Below, in pieces: positions 17,350 to 25,858 of a stretch of DNA of 64,000 nucleotides. Below the pieces are notes generated by a model. It was not told the origin of the DNA. It searched no databases and saw only the letters and a program-made list of their open reading frames with translations. A program made the translations under genes and the position numbers. Origin of the DNA: Corynebacterium sp. NML98-0116. Its GTDB lineage: Bacteria; Actinomycetota; Actinomycetes; Mycobacteriales; Mycobacteriaceae. Every line of letters starts with the position of its first letter. Position 1 is the first letter of the stretch. The stretch covers positions 2,107,233-2,171,232 of the forward strand of contig NZ_CP017639.1 of the NCBI RefSeq assembly GCF_001767255.1, in the 5' to 3' direction.

Positions 17350-17676
17350 ATGGACATCAATAAGTACACCTATCAAGTCTCCTGGTCGGAAGAAGATCAG
17401 GAGTACGTGGCGACCGTGGCTGAGTTCCCCTCATTGTCTTGGCTGGATGCAGATCGGCACCAGGCCGAGCGCGGTTTGATTGATCTTGTGACTGAGGTTG
17501 TCGAAGACATGGAGGCCTCCGGCGAGGTGGTTCCCGTGCCATTGGGGAGTCGTAACTATTCGGGGAAGTTCAACGTGCGCACGTCTCCGTCGCTGCATCG
17601 GCGGTTGGTTATCGCCGCTAAAACAGAGGGAATTTCTCTCAACGCACTAGTCAATCAAAAACTCGCGTCCGTCTAA
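17350..17676 (+). CDS. HicB-family antitoxin-like protein
   Basis: This 108-residue protein has the HicB partial RNase-H-like fold (YTYQVSWSEEDQEYVATVAE at residues 6-25, then EFPSLSWLDADR). A C-terminal ribbon-helix-helix DNA-binding segment follows (NVRTSPSLHRRLVIAAKTEG, then ISLNALVNQKL). Such antitoxins neutralise an mRNase toxin and repress their own operon. The ribosome site CGGAG overlaps the stop of the preceding ORF, so this is the last gene of a three-ORF cassette. A normal HicA partner of about 60 residues is missing, so the partner may be the unknown ORF A/B. Confidence 0.75.
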   Translation: MDINKYTYQVSWSEEDQEYVATVAEFPSLSWLDADRHQAERGLIDLVTEVVEDMEASGEVVPVPLGSRNYSGKFNVRTSPSLHRRLVIAAKTEGISLNALVNQKLASV

Positions 17677-17732
17677 CTGGCGCACAGACCACACGCGCAC
17701 TGAGATGCTCACGACGAGACGCCACTCACCTG

Positions 17733-18056
17733 CTAGACCGGCCCGGCGCGCGCCTTCTGCACGGCCCGGCCGACGCGCACGCTGACCTGCACGTCCGGCC
17801 CGTCAACCTCGCACGTGTCGACGCTTCCACCGTTGGCCTGGGCGGTGTCGTTGGCGGTGGAGCAGGCCTCGACACCTTGGTAGAGGGCGGTGGCCGCGGC
17901 GACAGCTGCGAGGTCGGCGGCGACGCGCGCCCGATGGGTGTTCGCCACCCCGGCAACCACCGCCGCAACCGCAAGAGCCAGCGCGGTCACCGCGGCGATG
18001 ATGCCCGCCGTGGTGACAGATGCGGAGCCTTCGTCGCTTCGGAGTTGACCAAGCAT
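17733..18056 (-). CDS. TadE-like pseudopilin, helicase/secretion neighbourhood
   Basis: This 107-residue protein has one N-terminal hydrophobic segment following the motif DEGSASVTTAG, a typical prepilin-like junction. A short exported domain with two Cys (EACSTAND, DTCEVDG) that could form a disulphide follows. It matches the position and layout of the TadE-like member of the actinobacterial helicase/secretion cluster. It is the last gene of the Tad operon and starts 2 bp after the preceding stop codon. Confidence 0.75.
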   Translation of the reverse strand: MLGQLRSDEGSASVTTAGIIAAVTALALAVAAVVAGVANTHRARVAADLAAVAAATALYQGVEACSTANDTAQANGGSVDTCEVDGPDVQVSVRVGRAVQKARAGPV

Positions 18057-18058
18057 GT

Positions 18059-18322
18059 CTAGCCTCCGAACTCGGTTGGGAAGACGGCGGTGGCCTCCAT
18101 GCCGCGCACGCGGGCGGTCACGGTGACCATGCCGCCGCGTTCCTGGGTGGTCACGCGCCCGGCGGGCGGGTCGTAGTCCAGGCCGATGGCGTGCGCGCGG
18201 GCTGCGGCCCCGGCGATGTCCACCGCCGAGATGTAGGCGCCCATCGCGGCCAGCGCCGCCACGATCACACCGGCGACGACCACCAGGGCGCTCAGGGAGA
18301 GCGCTGCCTCGATGGTGTTCAT
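18059..18322 (-). CDS. TadE-family minor pilin-like protein
   Basis: This 87-residue protein opens with MNTIEAALSLSALVVVAG, a very short leader with the Glu of a class III pilin directly before a hydrophobic helix. A small soluble domain follows. It is the sixth gene of the Tad operon, starting 3 bp after the stop of the Flp-like pilin gene. It is likely a minor pilin or an assembly-platform partner. Confidence 0.72.
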   Translation of the reverse strand: MNTIEAALSLSALVVVAGVIVAALAAMGAYISAVDIAGAAARAHAIGLDYDPPAGRVTTQERGGMVTVTARVRGMEATAVFPTEFGG

Positions 18323-18325
18323 GGG

Positions 18326-18544
18326 CTAGCCCGGCTTGTTGGTCAGCGCGTCGGTGATCACGCCTTCGATGGCGTCGGAGACGCCGTTGCTGGTGACCAC
18401 CATGTAGAGCACCCCGGCAAGGGCCGCGGCAGCCAAAGTACCAAAGGCGTATTCGATGGTCGAAAGCCCGTCGTCGTTGGATAGTTTCGCCTGCATGCGC
18501 GTGATAATTCGGGCAGCTGCAGCGTGAACAAGATTCATAGACAT
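18326..18544 (-). CDS. Flp-like pilin, DUF4244 family
   Basis: This 72-residue prepilin has a basic/amphipathic leader and then DDG/LSTIEYAFGTLAAAALAG, in which the G/xxxxEY pattern marks the class III prepilin peptidase site. A single hydrophobic helix and a very short tail follow. It is probably the major subunit of the Tad-type fibre. AAGGAG lies 9 nt upstream of the ATG, the strongest ribosome site in the operon, as expected for an abundant subunit. No TadV/CpaA peptidase gene is visible in the window. Confidence 0.85.
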   Translation of the reverse strand: MSMNLVHAAAARIITRMQAKLSNDDGLSTIEYAFGTLAAAALAGVLYMVVTSNGVSDAIEGVITDALTNKPG

Positions 18545-18572
18545 TTTTATCTCCTTATTAGTTGTTGGTGTT

Positions 18573-19127
18573 TTAAAACAGGGTTTGGCCCAGGCTGACC
18601 ACCACGGGCGCCAAGCCGAGGACGAAGAACGCCGGCAGGAAGAAGGCAGTCAGCGGGAGTGCGATGAGCACCCCGGCGCGCTCGGCGCGGGCGGTGGCGT
18701 GGTCGGCGGCGTCTGCGGTCAGGCTGACCGCGATGCGCTCGCAACCCGCGGCGAGGGTTGCACCCGTGGCATTAGATAAAGCCACCAGGTGCGCGAGCTC
18801 CTCCCCGCCCGGCACCGCGTGTAGCTCCGCCCAGGCGCGTGTCGGGTCGACCCCGAGTGCGCTGAGCGCCGCCACGGTGTGCCAGGGGCTTGGGCCCTCG
18901 CCGTGGGTGTCGGCCACTGCGCCCGCGGCGGCTGCAACCGGCAGGCCTGCGCGGCAGCACGCCGCGAAGAGCCGGATGTCGGTTGCGCTCCTGCCGGGGC
19001 TTGGCGACGGCCCGTCCCGCGGGCTCTTCGGCGCACGGGGCACGTCGCGCCCCACCCGGCCGCGCGGGCTGTGTCCGGCGACGACCATCGCGCCAGCGAT
19101 ACATACAGCGCTAACAAACGTACTCAT
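18573..19127 (-). CDS. TadC-like type II secretion F-domain protein
   Basis: This 184-residue inner-membrane platform protein of the Tad system has a short N-terminal hydrophobic segment, a cytoplasmic F-domain helix bundle (DIRLFAACCRAGLPVAAAAG and onward) and a hydrophobic C-terminus (LIALPLTAFFLPAFFVLGLA). It is shorter than proteobacterial TadC but typical of the reduced actinobacterial version. Its ATG overlaps the tadB stop (ATGA), so the two are translationally coupled. Confidence 0.8.
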   Translation of the reverse strand: MSTFVSAVCIAGAMVVAGHSPRGRVGRDVPRAPKSPRDGPSPSPGRSATDIRLFAACCRAGLPVAAAAGAVADTHGEGPSPWHTVAALSALGVDPTRAWAELHAVPGGEELAHLVALSNATGATLAAGCERIAVSLTADAADHATARAERAGVLIALPLTAFFLPAFFVLGLAPVVVSLGQTLF

Positions 19128-19873
19128 TGGGTTGCCCTTTCGATGATGTGTTGTGAAGTACAGAAACCGGCCCCCACCAGCGCGGTGCCGACGATGAGCA
19201 GCACCCCGCCCAGGTTGGTCCCGGCCAAAAAGTGCAGCGGGCGCGCCCCCATCGCGGCACCCATCCCGATCCCGGCCAGGGGGAGCAGGGAGAGCACCAC
19301 CGCGCTCGTTTTCGGTCCGGCCAGCGCCGCGGCGGTGGCGGCGCGGTGGCGCAGCGCAGCGTCGATCTCCTCGCGGGCGGCGGAAACCAGGGAGGCGATC
19401 GGCACGCCGCGTTGCACCCCGACCCGCCACAGGGCCTCCACGCGGGACAGCTCCGGGGTGCGCAGGCCTGCGGCGTCGCCTGTGCGTAGCACGTGGCAGA
19501 ACAGGGAGGCGTCGGCTCGAAGGTCGGTGGGGGTGGTGTCGGGGAGTTGGTCGGTGGCGCGCAGCGTGGCGTCGAGAAGCGAGGAACCTGCCTGCAGGCT
19601 GGCGCTGATGTGGCCGAGGAACTGCGAGGCCGCCTCCTGGCGCCGCACCAACGCCTGCCCGGCGCGGCGTCGCGAGTAGGCGTAGAGTGCCGTCGCCCCG
19701 ACGAGCGCTGCAGCGATGACCACCGCCGCACGATCCGTCACGATGACCAGCAGCGCCACCGCGAGCGCCACCGGCGGCACCCACCCCCAGGACACCGCGC
19801 GCGAGCGAATCCGGCGCGCGGGTACCCCTCCCGTCCAGGCCGCACAGGCCGCGAATGCGAACAGGTACGTCAT
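19124..19873 (-). CDS. TadB-like type II secretion F-domain protein
   Basis: This 249-residue platform protein pairs with TadC and the TadA ATPase. It has N-terminal membrane helices, the cytoplasmic F domain (FLGHISASLQAGSSLLDAT and onward) and C-terminal membrane helices. I chose the ATG at 19873, which overlaps the tadA stop as ATGA. The four-codon-longer start would lie inside tadA. Confidence 0.82.
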   Translation of the reverse strand: MTYLFAFAACAAWTGGVPARRIRSRAVSWGWVPPVALAVALLVIVTDRAAVVIAAALVGATALYAYSRRRAGQALVRRQEAASQFLGHISASLQAGSSLLDATLRATDQLPDTTPTDLRADASLFCHVLRTGDAAGLRTPELSRVEALWRVGVQRGVPIASLVSAAREEIDAALRHRAATAAALAGPKTSAVVLSLLPLAGIGMGAAMGARPLHFLAGTNLGGVLLIVGTALVGAGFCTSQHIIERATQ

Positions 19874-20958
19874 GGCCGCTGCCAAATCACTCGCGTGGTC
19901 ACCGGGTTGCCCTCCAAGACGCCGATCTGGTGCAGGACGCGGCGGCCGTCGGGGCGGCGCTGCATCACAATCACCGTGTCCAGCGCTGGCGCAAGCTGCG
20001 CGTGCAGGGCGTCGCGCCCCATCCCGCCGAGCGCGGCGAGCGCCTCAAACCTGGCCGGGACCTCCTCGATCGCGTTGGCGTGCAAGGTGCCAGCACCGCC
20101 CTCGTGACCGGTGTTCAGCGCCGCGAGGAGGTCCGTCACTTCCGCCCCGCGGATCTCCCCCACCACGATCCGGTCCGGGCGCATCCGCAACGACTGGCGA
20201 ACCAGATCCGCAATCGTGACCTGGCCGGCGCCCTCCGTGTTCACCGCCCGCGTATTCAGGTTCAGCACGTGCGGGTGGTTCGGGGTCAGCTCCAGGGTGT
20301 CCTCGATCGCCAGGATCCGCTCGTGCGACGCCACCTCCGCAAGCATCGCGGAGAGCAACGTCGTCTTGCCCGAACCCGTCCCGCCCACGATGACGAAGGC
20401 GCGCCGGGCCCGAACAATCTCGCGCAGCATCTCGGCGCGTTCCTCGTCCATCGTGCCGCTGGACACCAGCTCGTCGAGGGTCGCGGTGGTGGTGCGCAGC
20501 ACGCGCAGCGACAGGCACGTACCCGCCACGGCCGTGGGCGCCAGCACCGCGTGGAAGCGGATAATCGAGCCGTCCGGCCTGCGGAAATGTCCGTCGCAGT
20601 AGGGTTGGGCGTCGTCAAGGCGGCGCCCGCAGCGCAGTGCGAGGCGCGTGGCCAGACGGCGCACGGACTCCTCGGAGTCGAAGCGGATCTCGCTGCGCTC
20701 GAGGCCGTGCCCGCGGTCCACGAACACGCGGTCGGGGGCGTTGACGCAGATGTCGGTCACCCCGCCACCGACGAGCAGCGGCTCCAGGGGCCCGGCGCCG
20801 GAGGTGTCGTCGCGAAGTTGGCGCATCGCCGCCAGCACGTCCACGTCACTGATAACGACGGCCTCTTCGCGAATCAGCGCCGCAAGCCGGGTGGCGTCGA
20901 CCTCCCCGGGCTCGTCGGCCATGCGGCGTTGCACGCGTAGTAACAAGTCCTGATCCAC
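19870..20958 (-). CDS. TadA/CpaF-family secretion ATPase
   Basis: This 362-residue hexameric ATPase powers pilin assembly or secretion. The Walker A is IVGGTGSGKTTL, the Asp box region is AIEDTLEL, and the Walker B is RPDRIVVGEIRG, followed by the conserved NTGHEGGAGTLHAN segment. It is shorter at the N-terminus than typical CpaF. Its GTG start overlaps the upstream stop by one base (TAGTG), so it is coupled to the CpaE-like gene. Confidence 0.9.
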   Translation of the reverse strand: MDQDLLLRVQRRMADEPGEVDATRLAALIREEAVVISDVDVLAAMRQLRDDTSGAGPLEPLLVGGGVTDICVNAPDRVFVDRGHGLERSEIRFDSEESVRRLATRLALRCGRRLDDAQPYCDGHFRRPDGSIIRFHAVLAPTAVAGTCLSLRVLRTTTATLDELVSSGTMDEERAEMLREIVRARRAFVIVGGTGSGKTTLLSAMLAEVASHERILAIEDTLELTPNHPHVLNLNTRAVNTEGAGQVTIADLVRQSLRMRPDRIVVGEIRGAEVTDLLAALNTGHEGGAGTLHANAIEEVPARFEALAALGGMGRDALHAQLAPALDTVIVMQRRPDGRRVLHQIGVLEGNPVTTRVIWQRP

Positions 20959-21938
20959 TAGGCCACCTCCTCGAGCACAGCCTTCGCCGCCTTCGCAAGC
21001 CCAGTAGGCAACCGCTGCGGCAGGCCGCGCTGCTCAACGCGCTTCGTCAGCCCGCGCACCTGGCCGATGGTGGCCACCACCCGCGAACCCGCAATCGCAG
21101 CGATCTCGTCCACGCCGATGCCAGCCCACCCGATGTCCCTGACCACCAGCACGTGCCGCAGTCCTGCTCGCTCGCACTGGGCGACCAGTTGCGCCGCCGC
21201 AGACACCGCCCTGACCTGCGGGGCGACCAGGATCGCCACTACGTCGCAGCGCGCGGGCAGCTGCGCGCACGGGGCGTCCACCACGGTCACCCCGCCGGTG
21301 CCGAGCACCTCCACCAGCGCCTCAAGATCCTCCACATCATCCCCGAAACCAGCGCCGGAGGCCTCCCTGCTACACGTCATCACCGCCACGCCGTCCGGGG
21401 TGGCGGGCAGCGCACGGCGCACGTCCTCGCGGGCGACCGCGCCCTCCCCGATCGCGATCTCGCCCCACCGCGCGCCGATCTCCTCCTCGATACCGAGCAG
21501 CAGGTCCAGCCCGCCGGAGTGCGCGTGCCCATCAACCAGGGTCGACGGGGCCGCGGCCCTGGCGCACGCCGCCGCAAACGTCGAGGCCCCCACGCCGCCG
21601 GAAGCGCCGACCACGCCGATCACCCGACCCCGCTCCTTCGGTGTCCGCAGCGCCCCGAGCGCGCGCAGCAGCTGCCCGGACTGGTCCGGGACGTCGTAGG
21701 CGCCGCGCTGCTGGCCGAGCTCGAAACAGTTCGGGCGGCGCAGTACCGCGGGTGGCAGGTGGGTGGCGAAGTGGGCGTCGATAAGTATGGCGAAGGCCTG
21801 CTCACAACGGCGGGCGACCTCCGCCGGCTCGGCGCTACTGAGGTCGGTGACGGGCATACCTGTTGCCGCCGCGAGGTGCATGGCTTCGGGGTGCAGTGCC
21901 GCGTCGTTGACGGCGATGGTGATGTTGTGCGTGCTCAT
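20958..21938 (-). CDS. CpaE-like septum-site/pilus-localisation ATPase-like protein
   Basis: This is a ParA/MinD-like protein of the helicase/secretion neighbourhood, first gene of the Tad operon. A receiver-like N-terminal part is followed by VIGVVGASGGVGASTFAAA. Here the deviant Walker A has lost its usual Lys, as in many CpaE-like proteins, so ATP hydrolysis is doubtful. It probably positions the Tad machine. The ATG at 21938 was taken; an ATG at 21950 would add four residues and neither has a strong ribosome site. The product is about 326 residues. Confidence 0.82.
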   Translation of the reverse strand: MSTHNITIAVNDAALHPEAMHLAAATGMPVTDLSSAEPAEVARRCEQAFAILIDAHFATHLPPAVLRRPNCFELGQQRGAYDVPDQSGQLLRALGALRTPKERGRVIGVVGASGGVGASTFAAACARAAAPSTLVDGHAHSGGLDLLLGIEEEIGARWGEIAIGEGAVAREDVRRALPATPDGVAVMTCSREASGAGFGDDVEDLEALVEVLGTGGVTVVDAPCAQLPARCDVVAILVAPQVRAVSAAAQLVAQCERAGLRHVLVVRDIGWAGIGVDEIAAIAGSRVVATIGQVRGLTKRVEQRGLPQRLPTGLAKAAKAVLEEVA

Positions 21939-22091
21939 GGCTTCGAGCATCACCCACGCCACAACCGCCCCACAACGATTTGGAACGCGCCTGTGGATAA
22001 CTCCCGTGCTGCCTGAACGTTCAACCTCCTTTTGTGGATAAGACGCTACACAGCCCAACATGTTCGTGTATGTGGCGTTAGAATGTGCCAC

Positions 22092-22898
22092 ATGGCTTCG
22101 AACTCGGCACCGGTAGCGGCGTTTTTTGATCTGGATAAGACGATCATCGCCACGTCGTCCGTGTTCGCGTTCGGCAAAGAGTTCCTGAACAACGGCATGA
22201 TCACACGCCAGGAAGCGCTGGACCTCTACCTGACCAAAGCCGCCTACATGCTCATCGGGCAGAGCAGCGAAAAGATGGACACCACCCGCGACAACCTGGC
22301 CAACATGATCACCGGCTGGAGCGTCGAGGATGTCACCGCTGTGACCACTGAGACCATGCACAACGTGATCACCCCGGCGATCTACTCGGAGGCCCGCGAG
22401 CTCATCGAGGCGCACCGCGCGCTCGGCCACGACGTCATTATTATTTCGGCGTCGGCAAATATTCTGGTGGCGCCGATTGCGAAGGAGCTGGGCATCGACA
22501 TGATTGTGGCCAGCGAGGTCGAGGTTGTCGACGGCACCCTCACCGGCCGCATCACCCGCTACCTCAAAGGCGACGCCAAGGCCGAAGCCATCCGCGAATT
22601 CGTCGCCGAACACGGCTACGACCTGGATCGCAGCTACGCCTACTCCGACTCCGCCACCGACATCCCCATGCTGGAGCTGGTTGGCAACCCCGTCGCCGTC
22701 AACCCGGACCGGGCGCTGCGCAAGCACGCACAGGCGGAGGGCTGGGACGTGCAAACGTTCAAAAACCCGGAGCCGCTGATCCAGATGCCGAACGCAAAAG
22801 AAGTCGGGATCGGGGCGTCCGTCATCGCGGGCGTGACCGCGTTAGCCGTGGCAGGGACGCTGCTGGCGAAGGCCATTAAGAAAGATAAGTCTGCCTAG
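22092..22898 (+). CDS. HAD-IB family phosphatase (SerB-like)
   Basis: This 268-residue HAD hydrolase has motif I FFDLDKTI (nucleophile Asp about residue 13), motif II IIISAS and motif III/IV AYSDSATDIPMLE. A hydrophobic C-terminal helix (VIAGVTALAVAGTLLAKAI) ends in basic residues and could tether it to the membrane. The family occurs next to the Tad-like genes of actinobacteria; the substrate is unknown. A TAGAAT -10 box (22079-22084) ends 7 nt before the ATG, so the transcript is probably leaderless. Confidence 0.88.
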   Translation: MASNSAPVAAFFDLDKTIIATSSVFAFGKEFLNNGMITRQEALDLYLTKAAYMLIGQSSEKMDTTRDNLANMITGWSVEDVTAVTTETMHNVITPAIYSEARELIEAHRALGHDVIIISASANILVAPIAKELGIDMIVASEVEVVDGTLTGRITRYLKGDAKAEAIREFVAEHGYDLDRSYAYSDSATDIPMLELVGNPVAVNPDRALRKHAQAEGWDVQTFKNPEPLIQMPNAKEVGIGASVIAGVTALAVAGTLLAKAIKKDKSA

Positions 22899-22979
22899 AC
22901 CCTGAGGGTGTGCGACAAATCCCATCAATGGTTGCTAGGGTTGAGTGCATTCAATAATCGCAGGAAGGTTGAACATACA

Positions 22980-23492
22980 GTGAGCAACGAAGGTCTGTAC
23001 ACCAGTGGAACGTCCGCAGTGTCCGCAAAGGTTAACTCGATTCCTTTGCACGACACCGATGTCACCCACCCGGGCAAGGACTCCATCGGTACGTTGATTT
23101 CGAACGCCTCCGAGCAGGTTTCCACGCTTGTTCGCGGCGAGATTGAGCTGGCCAAGGCCGAGGTCATCGGCGAGGCCAAGAAGGGCGCCGTCGGCGGCGG
23201 CCTCCTGGGCGTCGCGGGTGTTATCGCCCTGTACTCCTCCTTCTTCCTCTTCTTCGCATTCGCCGAGATGCTGTCCTCCTGGATGCACCGCGGCTGGGCG
23301 TTCCTGATCGTCTTCGCCATCATGATCGCCCTGGCGGGCATCCTGGCGCTGGTCGGCGTGAAGAGCCTGAAGAAGATCCGCGCCCCGAAGAAGACCATCG
23401 ATTCCGTCAACGAGCTGAAGAACCTGCGCCCAGGCCAGGCACAGAAGAACCTTGCCAAGGACAGCTCCGGGCTCTACACCGGCTCGAACTAG
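22980..23492 (+). CDS. Phage holin-superfamily / Actinobacterial Holin-X-like membrane protein
   Basis: This 170-residue protein has an amphipathic N-terminal helix (STLVRGEIELAKAEVIGEAK) and two membrane helices (GGGLLGVAGVIALYSSFFLF and AFLIVFAIMIALAGILALVG), then a basic tail. This is the layout of the family named after phage holins but widespread on actinobacterial chromosomes. Its role is unknown. AGGAAGG lies about 8 nt upstream of the GTG. The next gene begins 3 bp after its stop. Confidence 0.82.
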   Translation: MSNEGLYTSGTSAVSAKVNSIPLHDTDVTHPGKDSIGTLISNASEQVSTLVRGEIELAKAEVIGEAKKGAVGGGLLGVAGVIALYSSFFLFFAFAEMLSSWMHRGWAFLIVFAIMIALAGILALVGVKSLKKIRAPKKTIDSVNELKNLRPGQAQKNLAKDSSGLYTGSN

Positions 23493-23495
23493 GGC

Positions 23496-24122
23496 GTGCC
23501 ACACTTTTCGACGTCCCCTTCGGCCATCGACCTACCTGGTCCCTTCACCCACGAGTGGTTGCACACTCGTGGGTTGCGTCTGCATGCAGCCGTCGCGGGC
23601 GACCCTACGAATCCGCTGCTGTTGCTGCTGCACAGCGCGTTCGGCGGCTGGTACGACTACCGCAACCGCATCGCCGACTTTGCCGATTCCGGCTATCACG
23701 TCGCAGCCCTCGACCTGCGTGGCTGCGGCCTGTCCGACAAGCCGGTGCGCCGCAGCGGCGACGCCCTCCTGCTGCACGCCGGTGACCTGAAGGGCGCGAT
23801 CCACACGCTGGGCCACGACTCCGCGGAGGTGATCAGCGCTGGCGCCTCCACCGTGATCACGAACACGCTGCGGGAACGCTCCCCGCACCTGGTCACGCGC
23901 CACACCTCAGCACCATGGACCGGCAGCAAAGCCGCCTTTGTGCCGACGCCCCTCTACCGCCACTTCCCGGCCCTCTTCGACCAACTGTGGCTGCGTGACC
24001 TGCTACGCAACCAGCCCGAGGACGCCACCGCCGACCACCTGCGCCTGCGCCGGGACGGCACCCACATCACCAACGCGCTGCCCTACATTCTGGAACTCGC
24101 GCGCATCGAAGCCCGCATGTAG
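23496..24122 (+). CDS. Short alpha/beta-hydrolase-fold protein, probably degenerate
   Basis: This 208-residue protein shows the N-terminal half of an alpha/beta hydrolase: the oxyanion-loop-like LLLLLHSAFGGWYDYRNRI, and LDLRGCGLSDKP after strand 4. The nucleophile elbow is reduced to GASTV, and the cap and catalytic-His region of a 280-300-residue enzyme are not evident. It is therefore either a shortened member or no longer an enzyme. It is coupled to the holin-like gene (GTG 3 bp after the stop). Its stop codon abuts the stop of marP on the other strand (TAG|CTA). Confidence 0.75.
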   Translation: MPHFSTSPSAIDLPGPFTHEWLHTRGLRLHAAVAGDPTNPLLLLLHSAFGGWYDYRNRIADFADSGYHVAALDLRGCGLSDKPVRRSGDALLLHAGDLKGAIHTLGHDSAEVISAGASTVITNTLRERSPHLVTRHTSAPWTGSKAAFVPTPLYRHFPALFDQLWLRDLLRNQPEDATADHLRLRRDGTHITNALPYILELARIEARM

Positions 24123-25304
24123 CTAGCGCCCGACGCACGCCCCCGTACCAACCTGCTCACGCAGCCCAGCGATCTCGCCCGTACGCTCCAGGATCTGCTG
24201 CGCGGTGAGCACGTAACCGGTCTCCGTGGCGTCCACAGAGGCACCGAACACCATGCCCGCGACACCGCCGGACGGGGTCAGCATCGGCCCACCCGAGTTG
24301 CCCTGACGGATATTGCCGCGGATCGTATACACCTGGCGTTGCACGTGCCGCTTCGCGTAAATATCGGGGCCAGACAGGCTGACTTGGTTGCGCACCCGCA
24401 CCGGCATCGCCTCAAACGGGCCGGACTCCGGGAAACCCATCACCAAGGCACTGTCGCCGGTGCGCAGCGTGCCCTCGGCCCAGCGCAGCGGCGCGATCCC
24501 CAGCGCCTCCGCGTGCAGCACCGCGATGTCCGCCTCCGAGTCGTAGAAGACCACTTTGGCCTTCTTCACCCCAAGCACCGTGTCCAAGGACACCGTCTCC
24601 GTACCCGCCACCACGTGCGCGTTGGTGAGCACGTAGCCGTCCTCGATCACGAAGCCGGAGCCCATCAGCCGCCGACTGCAGGACTCCGCGTCCCCCATCA
24701 CGTGCACCACGGAGGCGCGGACGGCGTCGACAAGCTCGGGGCGCGCAACCGACGGGTCCGGGGCGTCGACCTCCGCGTGCCCATCCGAGGCAAACGGGGA
24801 AATCAGCGGCGGCAGACCCGAATCCGCCAGCACTGCCGCCACCTGCGACGGCAACTGCTTGCCCGCCGCCGGCATCGCGGCATCAATCTGCGTGAGCACC
24901 CGCGAGCTCTGCAAGTGCTTCGCCCACGCCCCCGGCAACGACGCCGCCAACGGCATACACACGCACCACACCAACGCCACCGCCACGGCCCCCTGGAACA
25001 GGGCACCGAACAGCGAATCGAGACGCTGCGCCGCCTTCCGTCGGAACCGGTCATGCACCCAGTCACCCACCGTCGATCCCGCGAAGGACCCCAGGCAGAC
25101 CACCAGCACAACCACCACAATCAGCACCGCCACGCGCACCCACTGCGCGTCCGCGCGCTGAATCAACGGCGGCACCCCCACCACCGCGAGCGTCAGGCCA
25201 GCCACGATCCCCAGGGCCGACAGCACCGCCGAAAACGCACCGCGACGCCAACCGCTCACACAGGCGGCGAGCACGATGATGAGGATGAGGACGTCGATAA
25301 GCAC
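24123..25304 (-). CDS. marP: MarP-family membrane serine protease
   Basis: This 393-residue membrane protease has a CvpA-like N-terminal region of four helices followed by a periplasmic trypsin-like domain. The catalytic triad is visible: His in TNAHVV (about 228), Asp in EADIAVL (about 258) and Ser in GNSGGPM (about 336). In mycobacteria MarP is needed for acid and oxidative stress resistance and for cell-wall hydrolase maturation. It is last in the nth-tlpA-marP operon, and its GTG start shares a base with the preceding stop (TAGTG). Confidence 0.9.
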   Translation of the reverse strand: MLIDVLILIIVLAACVSGWRRGAFSAVLSALGIVAGLTLAVVGVPPLIQRADAQWVRVAVLIVVVVLVVCLGSFAGSTVGDWVHDRFRRKAAQRLDSLFGALFQGAVAVALVWCVCMPLAASLPGAWAKHLQSSRVLTQIDAAMPAAGKQLPSQVAAVLADSGLPPLISPFASDGHAEVDAPDPSVARPELVDAVRASVVHVMGDAESCSRRLMGSGFVIEDGYVLTNAHVVAGTETVSLDTVLGVKKAKVVFYDSEADIAVLHAEALGIAPLRWAEGTLRTGDSALVMGFPESGPFEAMPVRVRNQVSLSGPDIYAKRHVQRQVYTIRGNIRQGNSGGPMLTPSGGVAGMVFGASVDATETGYVLTAQQILERTGEIAGLREQVGTGACVGR

Positions 25305-25858
25305 TAGAGCCCCACCGCTTCCTCAAGCTCCTCCAGCGAGCCGAACTCCTTCGGGAACAACCCAACCTGCCGCCCATCGCGCAACACCAACGTCAACGGC
25401 ACCACCGCAGGCAGCCCCAACGCGCCCGCGAACGCATTCTCACTGTCCTGGTAACTCGGCACATCGACACCCAGATCCCCCAACAACGCCGCCCCATTCG
25501 CAGCGTTACCATCCGCATGCACCCCGACCACGCGCACGTCCGGGTGCGCCTCCGCCAACGCATCAAACAACGGCAACTCCGCGCGGCACGGCTCACACCA
25601 CCACGCCCACACGTTCACCACCGTCAGACCCGACTCCGACTCCTGCCCCGTGCCCCCACCCAAACACGGCAGCGCGACACCCGCCACAGTGGGCCCAGGG
25701 CAATCCGGGCGCTGCTCCACCTGCGCCGTCGTGGCGGGCTGGTTATCCGGCTGCGCCGGATCCCCAGGTTGCAACAACTGCCACGCACCCCCAACCACCA
25801 GCGCCGACACCACCACAATCGCAGCGACGCTCGCAACCACCGACCTACTCGCGCTCAC
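25304..25858 (-). CDS. TlpA/ResA-like membrane-anchored thiol-disulphide oxidoreductase
   Basis: This 184-residue extracytoplasmic thioredoxin-like protein has an N-terminal signal anchor ([20 protein letters not shown]), a Pro/Gln linker and a thioredoxin fold with active site WCEPC (Cys about 87 and 90). A cis-Pro region ([13 protein letters not shown]) follows. It probably reduces or isomerises exported disulphides, for example during cytochrome maturation. A second Cys pair (DCPG, LPCLG) precedes the domain. It overlaps the nth stop by 4 bp (GTGA). Confidence 0.85.
   Translation of the reverse strand: MSASRSVVASVAAIVVVSALVVGGAWQLLQPGDPAQPDNQPATTAQVEQRPDCPGPTVAGVALPCLGGGTGQESESGLTVVNVWAWWCEPCRAELPLFDALAEAHPDVRVVGVHADGNAANGAALLGDLGVDVPSYQDSENAFAGALGLPAVVPLTLVLRDGRQVGLFPKEFGSLEELEEAVGL

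Noticed and set aside
18573..19784. 403-codon minus ORF covering tadC and tadB
   Set aside because: Only the part after 19127 is TadC in the correct frame; the upstream part is an out-of-frame reading of tadB.
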